64,000 nt of DNA from Bacillus cabrialesii (GTDB taxonomy: Bacteria; Bacillota; Bacilli; Bacillales; Bacillaceae): the NCBI RefSeq assembly GCF_004124315.2, contig NZ_CP096889.1, forward strand, positions 1,719,001-1,783,000. Reading direction: 5' to 3'. Below, piece after piece: positions 36,736 to 45,418 of the stretch. The notes under the pieces are model-generated. The model was not told where the DNA came from. It did no database searches and saw nothing but the letters and a program-made list of their open reading frames with translations. Both the position numbers and the translations under genes were made by a program. Position 1 is the first letter of the stretch. Each line of letters opens with the position of its first letter.

Positions 36736-38430
36736 ATGAGACAAAGCTTGACGCTTATTCCTACGCTCCGTGAAGTTCCAGCTGATGCCGAGGCAAAAAG
36801 TCATCAGCTTCTTCTGAGAGCAGGATTTATCAGACAGAATACAAGCGGGGTATACAGCTATATGCCTCTTGCGTATAAGGTCATTCAAAACATTCAGCAG
36901 ATTGTTCGTGAGGAAATGGAGAAAATTGATGCCGTAGAAATGCTTATGCCCGCACTGCAGCAGGCTGAGACATGGCAGGAATCAGGCAGATGGTATACGT
37001 ATGGTCCCGAACTGATGAGATTAAAAGACCGTCATGGCCGTGAGTTTGCTTTAGGCGCAACGCATGAGGAAGTTATCACTTCACTTGTTCGCGATGAGGT
37101 TAAATCTTATAAGCGTCTCCCTCTGACTCTGTATCAAATCCAGTCTAAGTTCAGAGATGAAAAACGTCCTCGCTTCGGTTTGTTAAGAGGCCGCGAATTT
37201 ATTATGAAGGATGCGTATTCTTTCCATGCATCTGCAAAGAGCTTGGATGAAACGTATCAAAAAATGTACGAGGCTTATTCTAACATTTTTGCCCGCTGCG
37301 GCATTAATGTAAGACCTGTCATTGCCGATTCAGGCGCAATGGGAGGAAAGGATACGCACGAGTTTATGGCACTTTCTGCAATCGGAGAGGATACGATTGC
37401 GTATTCTGATGAATCACAATATGCGGCTAATATCGAAATGGCTGAAGTTCTTTATCAAGAAGCACCTTCTGATGAAGAGCCTAAAGCTTTAGAGAAAGTC
37501 CACACGCCTAACGTGAAAACAATAGAAGAACTGACTGCGTTTTTACAGGTTTCCGCTGAAGCATGCATCAAGTCAGTCTTGTTTAAAGCAGATGACCGTT
37601 TTGTCTTAGTGCTTGTAAGAGGCGACCATGAAGTCAACGATATCAAAGTGAAAAACTTGCTTCATGCAGAAGTTGTGGAGCTTGCCGCACATGAAGAGGT
37701 CATTCAGCAGCTGGGAACAGAGCCTGGCTTTGTCGGCCCTGTCGGTGTCAATCAAGATGTTGAAGTATATGCCGATCAAGCTGTGAAAGCAATGGTCAAT
37801 GCTGTTGCCGGTGCAAATGAAGGAGATCATCATTATCAAAATGTCAACGTAAACCGTGACGCGCAAATTAAAGAATTTGCTGATCTTCGTTTTATTAAAG
37901 AAGGCGATCCTTCACCAGACGGCAAAGGCACGATCCGTTTCGCAGAAGGAATTGAAGTCGGACAAGTCTTTAAGCTCGGAACACGCTACTCAGAAGCGAT
38001 GAATGCGACGTACTTAGATGAAAACGGCCGCGCGCAGCCAATGATGATGGGCTGTTACGGAATCGGTGTATCAAGAACGCTTTCTGCTATTGCTGAACAG
38101 CATCACGATGAAAAAGGGTTAATATGGCCAAAGAGCGTAGCGCCGTATGATCTTCATATTCTTGCTTTGAACATGAAAAACGATGGGCAAAGAGAGCTTG
38201 CTGAAAAGCTGTATGCCGATTTAAAAGCGGAAGGCTATGAAGTGCTCTATGATGATCGTGCTGAGCGTGCAGGCGTGAAATTTGCTGATTCAGATCTAAT
38301 CGGCCTTCCAATCCGCATCACTGTCGGAAAACGGGCTGACGAAGGAATTGTCGAAGTGAAAATCCGTGAAACAGGCGAGTCAATTGAGATTTCAGTAGAC
38401 GAATTATCTGCTTTTATCAGCAAGCAGTAA
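36736..38430 (+). CDS. proS: Prolyl-tRNA synthetase (bacterial type, with editing domain)
   Basis: Charges tRNA-Pro; class II synthetase. The 564-residue product has class II motif 1 near residue 65-80, motif 2 FRDEKRPRFGLLRGREFIMKDAYSFH (about 137-162), an inserted editing domain (about 225-405), motif 3 GCYGIGVSRTLSA near 438, and the anticodon-binding domain (about 470-564). GAGGTG ribosome site. Lies 33 bases after rasP with no terminator between, so probably co-transcribed. Confidence 0.98.
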   Translation: MRQSLTLIPTLREVPADAEAKSHQLLLRAGFIRQNTSGVYSYMPLAYKVIQNIQQIVREEMEKIDAVEMLMPALQQAETWQESGRWYTYGPELMRLKDRHGREFALGATHEEVITSLVRDEVKSYKRLPLTLYQIQSKFRDEKRPRFGLLRGREFIMKDAYSFHASAKSLDETYQKMYEAYSNIFARCGINVRPVIADSGAMGGKDTHEFMALSAIGEDTIAYSDESQYAANIEMAEVLYQEAPSDEEPKALEKVHTPNVKTIEELTAFLQVSAEACIKSVLFKADDRFVLVLVRGDHEVNDIKVKNLLHAEVVELAAHEEVIQQLGTEPGFVGPVGVNQDVEVYADQAVKAMVNAVAGANEGDHHYQNVNVNRDAQIKEFADLRFIKEGDPSPDGKGTIRFAEGIEVGQVFKLGTRYSEAMNATYLDENGRAQPMMMGCYGIGVSRTLSAIAEQHHDEKGLIWPKSVAPYDLHILALNMKNDGQRELAEKLYADLKAEGYEVLYDDRAERAGVKFADSDLIGLPIRITVGKRADEGIVEVKIRETGESIEISVDELSAFISKQ

Positions 38431-38442
38431 TCACCATAACGA

Positions 38443-38471
38443 TTGATCAAAAAACATGTTAAAATATAAAT
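38443..38471 (+). promoter_or_regulatory. Candidate promoter of polC
   Basis: TTGATC, then 16-17 bases to TATAAA/ATAAAT. The predicted start (about 38476-38479) coincides with the base of a strong hairpin. Confidence 0.5.
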
Positions 38472-38475
38472 AATA

Positions 38476-38504
38476 GAAGGTACCTCATTGCCTGAGGTAC
38501 CTTC
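38476..38504 (+). terminator. 12-bp hairpin between proS and polC
   Basis: GAAGGTACCTCA and TGAGGTACCTTC pair perfectly around a 5-base loop. The next bases (ACTTATGATGTTTTT) give only a delayed T run, so termination may be weak. It may also be the 5' end of the polC transcript. Confidence 0.65.
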
Positions 38505-38538
38505 ACTTATGATGTTTTTAGGGAGGGATACTGTCTTA

Positions 38539-41500
38539 ATGGAACAGTTATCAGTAAACAGAAGGCAGTTTCAAATTCTTCTGCAGCAGATTAATATGAC
38601 AGATGATACCTTCATGACATACTTTGAAGATGGCGAGATTAAAAAGCTGACGATACACAAAGCGTCTAAGTCTTGGCATTTTCATTTTCAATTTAAATCT
38701 TTGCTGCCTTTTCAAATATATGACACCTTAACAATGAGGCTGACACAAGCGTTTGCCCACATAGCAAAAGTTACATCTTCAGTTGAAGTGCAGGATGCCG
38801 AGTTCAGTGAGAGTCTTGTTCAAGACTACTGGTCACGCTGCATTGAAGAATTGCAAGGCATTTCGCCGCCGATTATCAGTCTTTTAAACCAGCAAAAACC
38901 GAAGCTGAAAGGCAATAAACTGATTGTCAAAACAAAAACGGACACGGAAGCCGCTGCTCTTAAGAACAAATACAGTTCCATGATTCAAGCAGGCTACCGT
39001 CAATTTGGTTTTCCGGACCTTCAGCTTGATGCCGAAATATTTGTATCAGAGCAAGAAGTTCAAAAGTTCAGGGAGCAAAAGCTTGCAGAAGACCAGGAGC
39101 GGGCTATGCAGGCGCTGATTGAAATGGAGAAGAAAGACAAAGAAAGTGATGAAGACCAAGTGCCTTCTGGGCCTCTTGTCATCGGTTATCAAATTAAAGA
39201 TAATGAAGAAATCCGGACGCTTGACAGCATCATGGACGAAGAACGGAGAATTACGGTCCAGGGTTACGTGTTTGATGTGGAGACCCGAGAGCTAAAAAGC
39301 GGACGCACACTGTGCATCTTCAAAATTACAGACTATACAAATAGTATTTTAATCAAAATGTTTGCACGTGAAAAAGAAGATGCGGCACTGATGAAGTCTC
39401 TGAAAAAAGGAATGTGGGTAAAAGCACGCGGAAGCATTCAGAATGACACTTTCGTCAGAGATCTCGTCATGATCGCAAATGACGTTAACGAAATAAAAGC
39501 AAAAACCCGTGAAGATTCGGCTCCTGAAGGAGAAAAAAGAGTGGAATTGCATCTGCATTCTCCAATGAGCCAAATGGATGCTGTTACAGGGATTGGAAAG
39601 CTTGTCGAACAAGCGAAAAAATGGGGGCATGAGGCCATCGCTTTGACTGACCATGCTGTCGTTCAATCTTTCCCTGATGCGTATTCTGCCGCTAAAAAGC
39701 ATGGAATTAAAATGATTTACGGGATGGAAGCAAATCTCGTTGATGATGGCGTGCCAATTGCTTATAACGCTGCACATCGTCTGCTTGAGGAAGAAACATA
39801 TGTTGTTTTTGACGTCGAGACAACAGGCTTGTCTGCTGTTTACGACACCATTATTGAGCTGGCTGCAGTAAAAGTAAAAGACGGAGAAATTATTGATAAA
39901 TTTGAGGCGTTTGCGAACCCGCATCGTCCGCTTTCAGCCACAATCATAGAGCTGACGGGCATTACCGATGATATGCTTCGCGATGCTCCGGATGTTGTAG
40001 ATGTGATAAGAGAATTTAGAGAATGGATCGGCGATGATATCCTTGTCGCTCATAATGCGAGCTTTGACATGGGATTCCTAAACGTGGCTTATAAAAAGCT
40101 TCTTGAAGTCGAAAAAGCTAAAAACCCAGTCATTGATACGCTTGAGCTCGGCCGTTTTCTCTATCCTGAATTTAAGAACCACCGTCTGAACACGCTTTGT
40201 AAAAAGTTTGATATCGAACTCACACAGCACCACCGTGCGATTTATGATACTGAGGCGACTGCTTATTTACTTCTGAAAATGCTGAAGGATGCAGCTGAAA
40301 AAGGCATTCAGTATCATGACGAGCTGAATGAAAATATGGGTCAGTCCAACGCTTATCAAAGATCAAGACCGTATCATGCAACATTACTTGCTGTGAACAG
40401 CACGGGGCTTAAAAATTTATTTAAGCTTGTGTCACTTTCCCATATTCATTATTTTTACAGAGTGCCTCGTATCCCGAGATCTCAGCTTGAGAAATACAGG
40501 GAAGGGCTTCTGATCGGTTCAGCCTGTGACAGGGGAGAGGTATTTGAAGGGATGATGCAAAAATCGCCTGAAGAGGTTGAAGATGTCGCGTCATTCTATG
40601 ATTATCTTGAGGTTCAGCCGCCTGAAGTGTACCGTCACTTGCTAGAGCTTGAACTGGTACGCGATGAAAAATCGCTGAAAGAAATTATTGCGAATATCAC
40701 GAAGCTGGGTGAAAAGCTAAACAAACCGGTTGTTGCTACGGGAAATGTTCATTACTTGAATGATGAGGATAAAATCTACAGAAAGATTCTAGTATCCTCA
40801 CAGGGCGGAGCCAATCCGCTGAACAGGCATGAACTTCCGAAAGTGCATTTCAGAACGACAGATGAAATGCTTGAAGCATTTTCTTTCTTAGGCGAAGAAA
40901 AAGCGAAGGAAATTGTTGTTGCCAATACCCAAAAGGTTGCTTCTTTAATCGATGACATCAAGCCGATTAAAGATGATTTGTATACACCGAAAATCGAAGG
41001 CGCCGATGAAGAGATCAGAGAAATGAGCTACCAGCGTGCAAGAAGCATTTACGGCGAACAGCTGCCTGAAATTGTCGAAGCGCGGATTGAAAAGGAATTA
41101 AAGAGTATCATTGGCCACGGCTTCGCTGTTATTTATTTGATCTCTCACAAACTTGTAAAACGTTCACTGGATGACGGATATCTCGTAGGTTCCCGTGGTT
41201 CCGTAGGATCTTCACTAGTTGCGACGCTTACTGAGATCACTGAGGTAAACCCGCTGCCGCCGCACTATGTATGCTCTGAGTGCCAGCATTCTGAGTTCTT
41301 TAATGACGGTTCTGTCGGTTCCGGTTTTGACCTGCCTGACAAGATATGTCCTCATTGCGGAACGCCTTTGAAAAAAGACGGCCATGATATTCCGTTTGAA
41401 ACGTTCTTAGGATTTAAAGGGGACAAAGTGCCAGATATCGACTTGAACTTCTCAGGGGAATATCAGCCGCAAGCCCACAATTACACAAAAGTATTGTTTG

Positions 41501-42852
41501 GAGAAGACAATGTATATCGTGCGGGAACAATAGGCACAGTTGCAGAAAAAACGGCCTACGGTTATGTGAAAGGCTATGCCGGAGATCATAATCTTCATAT
41601 GCGCGGGGCTGAAGTAGATCGGCTCGTACAGGGATGTACAGGTGTAAAACGTACGACTGGACAGCACCCCGGCGGTATTATCGTAGTACCGGATTATATG
41701 GATATTTATGATTTTTCACCAATTCAGTTCCCGGCAGATGCCACAGGTTCAGAGTGGAAAACGACACATTTTGATTTCCACTCCATCCATGACAACCTGT
41801 TAAAACTGGATATTCTCGGACACGATGACCCGACCGTCATTCGGATGCTTCAAGACTTAAGCGGAATTGATCCGAAAACAATTCCAACTGATGATCCTGA
41901 AGTGATGAAGATCTTCCAGGGAACCGAATCACTCGGTGTTACAGAAGAACAGATCGGCTGTAAAACGGGAACTCTCGGAATCCCTGAATTCGGAACCCGA
42001 TTTGTCCGGCAAATGCTTGAAGATACAAAGCCGACAACTTTTTCCGAGCTCGTTCAGATTTCAGGCTTGTCTCACGGAACTGATGTATGGCTCGGCAATG
42101 CGCAGGAACTCATCCACAATAATATTTGTGAGCTGAGTGAAGTTATCGGCTGCCGTGATGACATTATGGTTTATTTAATCTATCAAGGCCTTGAGCCGTC
42201 CCTTGCCTTTAAAATCATGGAATTTGTGCGTAAAGGAAAAGGATTGATGCCTGAATGGGAAGAAGAAATGAAAAATAACAATGTCCCAGACTGGTATATT
42301 GATTCTTGTAAAAAGATTAAATACATGTTCCCGAAAGCCCACGCCGCGGCGTATGTATTAATGGCAGTCCGTATCGCTTACTTTAAAGTGCATCACGCGC
42401 TTCTGTATTATGCGGCTTATTTTACCGTTCGTGCAGACGATTTTGATATCGATACAATGATCAAGGGTTCTACAGCAATCAAGGCTGTGATGGAGGATAT
42501 TAACTCTAAAGGACTTGATGCTTCGCCAAAGGAAAAAAACCTTCTGACTGTTTTAGAATTAGCGCTTGAAATGTGTGAAAGGGGCTATTCATTCCAAAAA
42601 GTCGATTTATATCGTTCCAGCGCTGCAGAGTTTATTATTGACGGCAACAGTCTTATTCCGCCGTTTAACTCCATTCCTGGATTAGGGACGAACGCCGCTC
42701 TAAACATTGTAAAGGCTCGTGAGGAAGGCGAGTTCCTCTCAAAAGAAGATTTGCAAAAGAGAGGGAAAGTGTCAAAAACGATTTTAGAGTATTTAGATCG
42801 TCATGGCTGTCTCGAATCACTGCCTGATCAAAACCAATTGTCACTGTTCTAA
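38539..42852 (+). CDS. polC: DNA polymerase III alpha subunit PolC (Gram-positive type)
   Basis: Main replicative polymerase. The 1437-residue product has an N-terminal domain, OB fold (about 235-330), PHP domain starting HLHSPMSQMDAV near 337 and interrupted by a DnaQ-like 3'-5' exonuclease (FDVETTGL near 423, HNASFD), a zinc-binding CSECQ...CPHC module near 912-960, and the polymerase palm with PDIDLNFSGEY near 965. The C-terminus LPDQNQLSLF contains a clamp-binding-type peptide. ATG 38539 follows GGGAGGGA; an in-frame TTG at 38488 lies inside the upstream hairpin and is rejected. Confidence 0.98.
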   Translation: MEQLSVNRRQFQILLQQINMTDDTFMTYFEDGEIKKLTIHKASKSWHFHFQFKSLLPFQIYDTLTMRLTQAFAHIAKVTSSVEVQDAEFSESLVQDYWSRCIEELQGISPPIISLLNQQKPKLKGNKLIVKTKTDTEAAALKNKYSSMIQAGYRQFGFPDLQLDAEIFVSEQEVQKFREQKLAEDQERAMQALIEMEKKDKESDEDQVPSGPLVIGYQIKDNEEIRTLDSIMDEERRITVQGYVFDVETRELKSGRTLCIFKITDYTNSILIKMFAREKEDAALMKSLKKGMWVKARGSIQNDTFVRDLVMIANDVNEIKAKTREDSAPEGEKRVELHLHSPMSQMDAVTGIGKLVEQAKKWGHEAIALTDHAVVQSFPDAYSAAKKHGIKMIYGMEANLVDDGVPIAYNAAHRLLEEETYVVFDVETTGLSAVYDTIIELAAVKVKDGEIIDKFEAFANPHRPLSATIIELTGITDDMLRDAPDVVDVIREFREWIGDDILVAHNASFDMGFLNVAYKKLLEVEKAKNPVIDTLELGRFLYPEFKNHRLNTLCKKFDIELTQHHRAIYDTEATAYLLLKMLKDAAEKGIQYHDELNENMGQSNAYQRSRPYHATLLAVNSTGLKNLFKLVSLSHIHYFYRVPRIPRSQLEKYREGLLIGSACDRGEVFEGMMQKSPEEVEDVASFYDYLEVQPPEVYRHLLELELVRDEKSLKEIIANITKLGEKLNKPVVATGNVHYLNDEDKIYRKILVSSQGGANPLNRHELPKVHFRTTDEMLEAFSFLGEEKAKEIVVANTQKVASLIDDIKPIKDDLYTPKIEGADEEIREMSYQRARSIYGEQLPEIVEARIEKELKSIIGHGFAVIYLISHKLVKRSLDDGYLVGSRGSVGSSLVATLTEITEVNPLPPHYVCSECQHSEFFNDGSVGSGFDLPDKICPHCGTPLKKDGHDIPFETFLGFKGDKVPDIDLNFSGEYQPQAHNYTKVLFGEDNVYRAGTIGTVAEKTAYGYVKGYAGDHNLHMRGAEVDRLVQGCTGVKRTTGQHPGGIIVVPDYMDIYDFSPIQFPADATGSEWKTTHFDFHSIHDNLLKLDILGHDDPTVIRMLQDLSGIDPKTIPTDDPEVMKIFQGTESLGVTEEQIGCKTGTLGIPEFGTRFVRQMLEDTKPTTFSELVQISGLSHGTDVWLGNAQELIHNNICELSEVIGCRDDIMVYLIYQGLEPSLAFKIMEFVRKGKGLMPEWEEEMKNNNVPDWYIDSCKKIKYMFPKAHAAAYVLMAVRIAYFKVHHALLYYAAYFTVRADDFDIDTMIKGSTAIKAVMEDINSKGLDASPKEKNLLTVLELALEMCERGYSFQKVDLYRSSAAEFIIDGNSLIPPFNSIPGLGTNAALNIVKAREEGEFLSKEDLQKRGKVSKTILEYLDRHGCLESLPDQNQLSLF

Positions 42853-42858
42853 CATGGA

Positions 42859-42886
42859 AAGCAGAATTTCTCTGGAAATTCTGCTT
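42859..42886 (+). terminator. Hairpin after polC without a T run
   Basis: AAGCAGAATTTC and GAAATTCTGCTT form a perfect 12-bp stem with a 4-base loop. No T tract follows, so it may be a processing-stabilised 3' end or a factor-dependent terminator. Confidence 0.6.
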
Positions 42887-42971
42887 CTATGCATATATAA
42901 GCGCAAAAAATGCAATCGTAATATTAGAGTTTCTGTCATTTGCTTAGGTATGAAGGTAAGCGTATATCCAT

Positions 42972-43000
42972 TTGCAATAAAAATATGGTTATGGTATAGT
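42972..43000 (+). promoter_or_regulatory. Sigma-A promoter of the rimP-nusA-infB operon
   Basis: TTGCAA, 17 bases, TATAGT. Predicted start near 43007, leaving a ~175-base leader before rimP. The stretch 42887-42971 shows nothing else I can identify. Confidence 0.75.
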
Positions 43001-43006
43001 TTTATT

Positions 43007-43182
43007 GGAAATGCTAACGATTACCGAGGCAAAGAGTGGGGAAACCCGCTCTTTTGTATTGAACAAGAGAATTTTGTCTCGACATGTTCATCGTTTACTT
43101 TTTAGCCCCTGCTCTTTTGAAGCAGGGTTTTTATGCAGAGTGACGAGACGAATATGAGATCGACAGCACAAGGAGGAAGAAC
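43007..43182 (+). promoter_or_regulatory. Structured leader of rimP-nusA with a terminator before the first gene (attenuator)
   Basis: Three consecutive hairpins: AAAGAGTGGG/CCCGCTCTTT with a GAAA loop (43031-43054); GAACA...TGTTC with inner GAGA/TCTC (43061-43089); and CCCTGCT/AGCAGGG followed by TTTTT (43107-43132), an intrinsic terminator 50 bases before rimP. GCTCTTTTG occurs in both first and third hairpins (43048 and 43111), so AAAGAG can pair with either. In B. subtilis I recall NusA-dependent autoregulation of this operon; the alternative pairing is inference. Confidence 0.65.
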
Positions 43183-43653
43183 ATGAGCAAAAAAGTGACT
43201 GATACCGTTCAAGAAATGGCTCAGCCAATCGTAGACAGCCTTCAGCTGGAACTCGTTGACATTGAATTTGTCAAAGAGGGCCAAAGCTGGTTCCTTCGCG
43301 TGTTTATTGATTCCGATGACGGTGTGGATATTGAGGAATGTGCCAAAGTAAGCGAAGCTTTAAGCGAAAAGCTTGATGAGGCAGACCCAATCAGCCAAAA
43401 TTACTTTCTTGAAGTCTCATCTCCGGGAGCTGAGCGTCCGCTAAAGAAAAAAGCCGATTTCGAAAAATCACTTGGAAAAAATGTGTACATTAAGACGTAT
43501 GAGCCTATTGATGGCGTAAAAGTGTTTGAAGGTGAACTGGCTGAATTTGATGGACAAACAGTGACAGTTGAGATCACGATCAAAACAAGAAAGAAACGAA
43601 TCAATATTCCGTATGACAAGATAGCTAATGCCAGATTAGCTGTTACATTCTAA
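43183..43653 (+). CDS. rimP: Ribosome maturation factor RimP
   Basis: 30S assembly factor (formerly ylxS). The 156-residue product has the N-terminal alpha/beta domain (QPIVDSLQLELVDIEFVKEGQSWFLRVFID), ECAKVSEALSEKLDE, the SSPGAERPLKK hinge motif (about 83-93) and a C-terminal Sm-like barrel. AAGGAGGAA ribosome site. First gene of the transcription-translation operon, preceded by an attenuator-like leader. Confidence 0.97.
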   Translation: MSKKVTDTVQEMAQPIVDSLQLELVDIEFVKEGQSWFLRVFIDSDDGVDIEECAKVSEALSEKLDEADPISQNYFLEVSSPGAERPLKKKADFEKSLGKNVYIKTYEPIDGVKVFEGELAEFDGQTVTVEITIKTRKKRINIPYDKIANARLAVTF

Positions 43654-43687
43654 TGAATACAAATGTTTTAAGGGGGGAGACCGTTAA

Positions 43688-44806
43688 ATGAGCAGTGAAT
43701 TATTAGATGCTCTCACGATTCTTGAAAAAGAAAAAGGCATCAGTAAAGAAATTATCATTGAAGCAATCGAAGCTGCGTTAATTTCTGCTTATAAGCGGAA
43801 CTTTAATCAAGCGCAAAATGTACGGGTGGATTTAAACCGTGAAACAGGCTCCATCCGTGTATTTGCAAGAAAAGATGTCGTTGACGAAGTATACGACCAA
43901 AGACTGGAGATCTCTATTGAAGAGGCACAGGGCATCCATCCGGAATATATGGTCGGCGATGTCGTTGAAATCGAAGTAACGCCTAAGGATTTCGGGCGCA
44001 TAGCTGCTCAAACAGCGAAGCAAGTCGTCACCCAGCGTGTTCGCGAAGCTGAGCGCGGTGTGATTTATTCTGAATTTATCGACCGTGAAGAAGACATCAT
44101 GACAGGTATCGTCCAGCGTTTGGATAATAAGTTTATCTATGTGTCTTTAGGTAAAATTGAAGCCTTGCTGCCGGTTAATGAGCAAATGCCAAATGAAAGC
44201 TACAAGCCTCATGACCGCATTAAGGTATATATCACAAAAGTAGAAAAAACGACGAAGGGCCCGCAGATTTATGTGTCAAGAACACATCCAGGCCTGCTAA
44301 AGCGTTTGTTTGAAATCGAAGTGCCTGAAATTTATGATGGAACTGTCGAGCTGAAATCTGTTGCCAGAGAAGCCGGCGACCGTTCGAAGATTTCTGTCCG
44401 CACAGATGATCCTGACGTGGATCCTGTCGGCTCTTGCGTAGGCCCTAAAGGCCAGCGTGTTCAAGCGATCGTCAATGAATTAAAAGGTGAAAAAATTGAC
44501 ATTGTCAACTGGTCCAGTGATCCTGTAGAATTTGTCGCGAATGCGCTCAGCCCTTCGAAAGTGCTGGATGTCATCGTTAATGAAGAAGAAAAAGCGACAA
44601 CTGTTATTGTTCCTGATTACCAGCTGTCTCTGGCGATTGGCAAAAGAGGACAAAACGCACGCTTAGCTGCTAAACTGACAGGCTGGAAGATTGATATTAA
44701 GAGCGAAACGGACGCAAGAGAACTTGGAATCTATCCGAGAGAACTTGAAGAAGATGACGATGAGCCGCTCTTTACGGAGCCTGAAACTGCTGAATCGGAT
44801 GAATAA
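43688..44806 (+). CDS. nusA: Transcription termination/antitermination factor NusA
   Basis: Binds RNA polymerase and stimulates pausing and intrinsic termination. The product (372 codons without stop) has the N-terminal polymerase-binding domain (about 1-125), S1 domain (about 130-200, GIVQRLDNKFIYVSLG), KH1 (DPVGSCVGPKGQRVQAI, near 250) and KH2 (LAIGKRGQNARLAAKLTGW). It lacks the C-terminal acidic repeats of E. coli, as typical in Gram-positives. Starts ATG after AAGGGGGGAG. Confidence 0.98.
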   Translation: MSSELLDALTILEKEKGISKEIIIEAIEAALISAYKRNFNQAQNVRVDLNRETGSIRVFARKDVVDEVYDQRLEISIEEAQGIHPEYMVGDVVEIEVTPKDFGRIAAQTAKQVVTQRVREAERGVIYSEFIDREEDIMTGIVQRLDNKFIYVSLGKIEALLPVNEQMPNESYKPHDRIKVYITKVEKTTKGPQIYVSRTHPGLLKRLFEIEVPEIYDGTVELKSVAREAGDRSKISVRTDDPDVDPVGSCVGPKGQRVQAIVNELKGEKIDIVNWSSDPVEFVANALSPSKVLDVIVNEEEKATTVIVPDYQLSLAIGKRGQNARLAAKLTGWKIDIKSETDARELGIYPRELEEDDDEPLFTEPETAESDE

Positions 44807-44819
44807 GAGGTGACCTTAG

Positions 44820-45095
44820 GTGAATAAACACAAAAAGATCCCGTTACGCAAATGTGTAGTGACTGGTGAAATGAAGCCTAAAAAGGAACTGATCCGAGTC
44901 GTACGTTCGAAAGAAGGCGAAGTCTCAGTAGACCCGACCGGAAAAAAGAACGGGCGGGGTGCTTATTTAACGCTGGATAAAGAGTGTATCTTAGCAGCAA
45001 AAAAGAAAAACACTTTGCAAAATCAATTTCAATCACAAATCGATGACCAGATTTTCGAAGAATTGCTGGAGCTGGCGGAAAAGGTGAAAAAATAA
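44820..45095 (+). CDS. rnpM: RNase P modulator RnpM (YlxR, DUF448)
   Basis: The 91-residue product shows the YlxR signature RKCVVTGEMKPKKELIRVVR (about 8-27) and KKNGRGAYLTLDKEC. Recent work in B. subtilis describes YlxR as an RNA-binding inhibitor of RNase P (RnpM); this is family knowledge, not visible here. GTG start after AGAGGTGACC. Between nusA and ylxQ, the standard order. Confidence 0.94.
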   Translation: MNKHKKIPLRKCVVTGEMKPKKELIRVVRSKEGEVSVDPTGKKNGRGAYLTLDKECILAAKKKNTLQNQFQSQIDDQIFEELLELAEKVKK

Positions 45096-45096
45096 A

Positions 45097-45399
45097 ATGT
45101 CTGGAATGGAATGGTTTCCCTTGCTGGGTCTGGCCAATCGAGCTCGTAAGGTCGTGTCAGGCGAGGACTTGGTAATTAAAGAAATCAGGAATGCGCGTGC
45201 AAAACTTGTCCTGCTTACAGAGGATGCATCATCTAACACAGCGAAAAAAGTAACCGACAAGTGCAATTATTATAAAGTCCCTTATAAAAAAGTCGAGAGT
45301 CGCGCGGTTCTTGGACGCTCTATCGGTAAAGAAGCCCGTGTCGTTGTCGCCGTCACTGACCAAGGTTTTGCGAATAAGCTGATCAGCTTGCTCGATTAA
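45097..45399 (+). CDS. ylxQ: K-turn-binding L7Ae-family protein YlxQ
   Basis: The 100-residue product is a small L7Ae/L30e-fold RNA-binding protein: LGLANRARKVVSGEDLVIKEIRNARAKLVLLTEDAS, then SNTAKKVTDKC and a C-terminal VAVTDQGFANKLISLL helix. Homologues bind kink-turn RNA; the cellular target is not known to me. Start ATG with AAGGTG 10 bases upstream at the end of rnpM. Confidence 0.94.
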   Translation: MSGMEWFPLLGLANRARKVVSGEDLVIKEIRNARAKLVLLTEDASSNTAKKVTDKCNYYKVPYKKVESRAVLGRSIGKEARVVVAVTDQGFANKLISLLD

Positions 45400-45418
45400 T
45401 ATTTTTGGGGGTGAACGA

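Noticed and set aside
38488..38538. N-terminal extension of PolC from an in-frame TTG
   Set aside because: The segment encodes the second arm of the proS-polC hairpin and there is a better start at 38539 with a GGGAGGGA SD giving the family length.
42803..43105. Open frame of 100 codons between polC and rimP
   Set aside because: It spans the polC 3' end, a promoter and leader hairpins, with no SD and no recognisable protein features.
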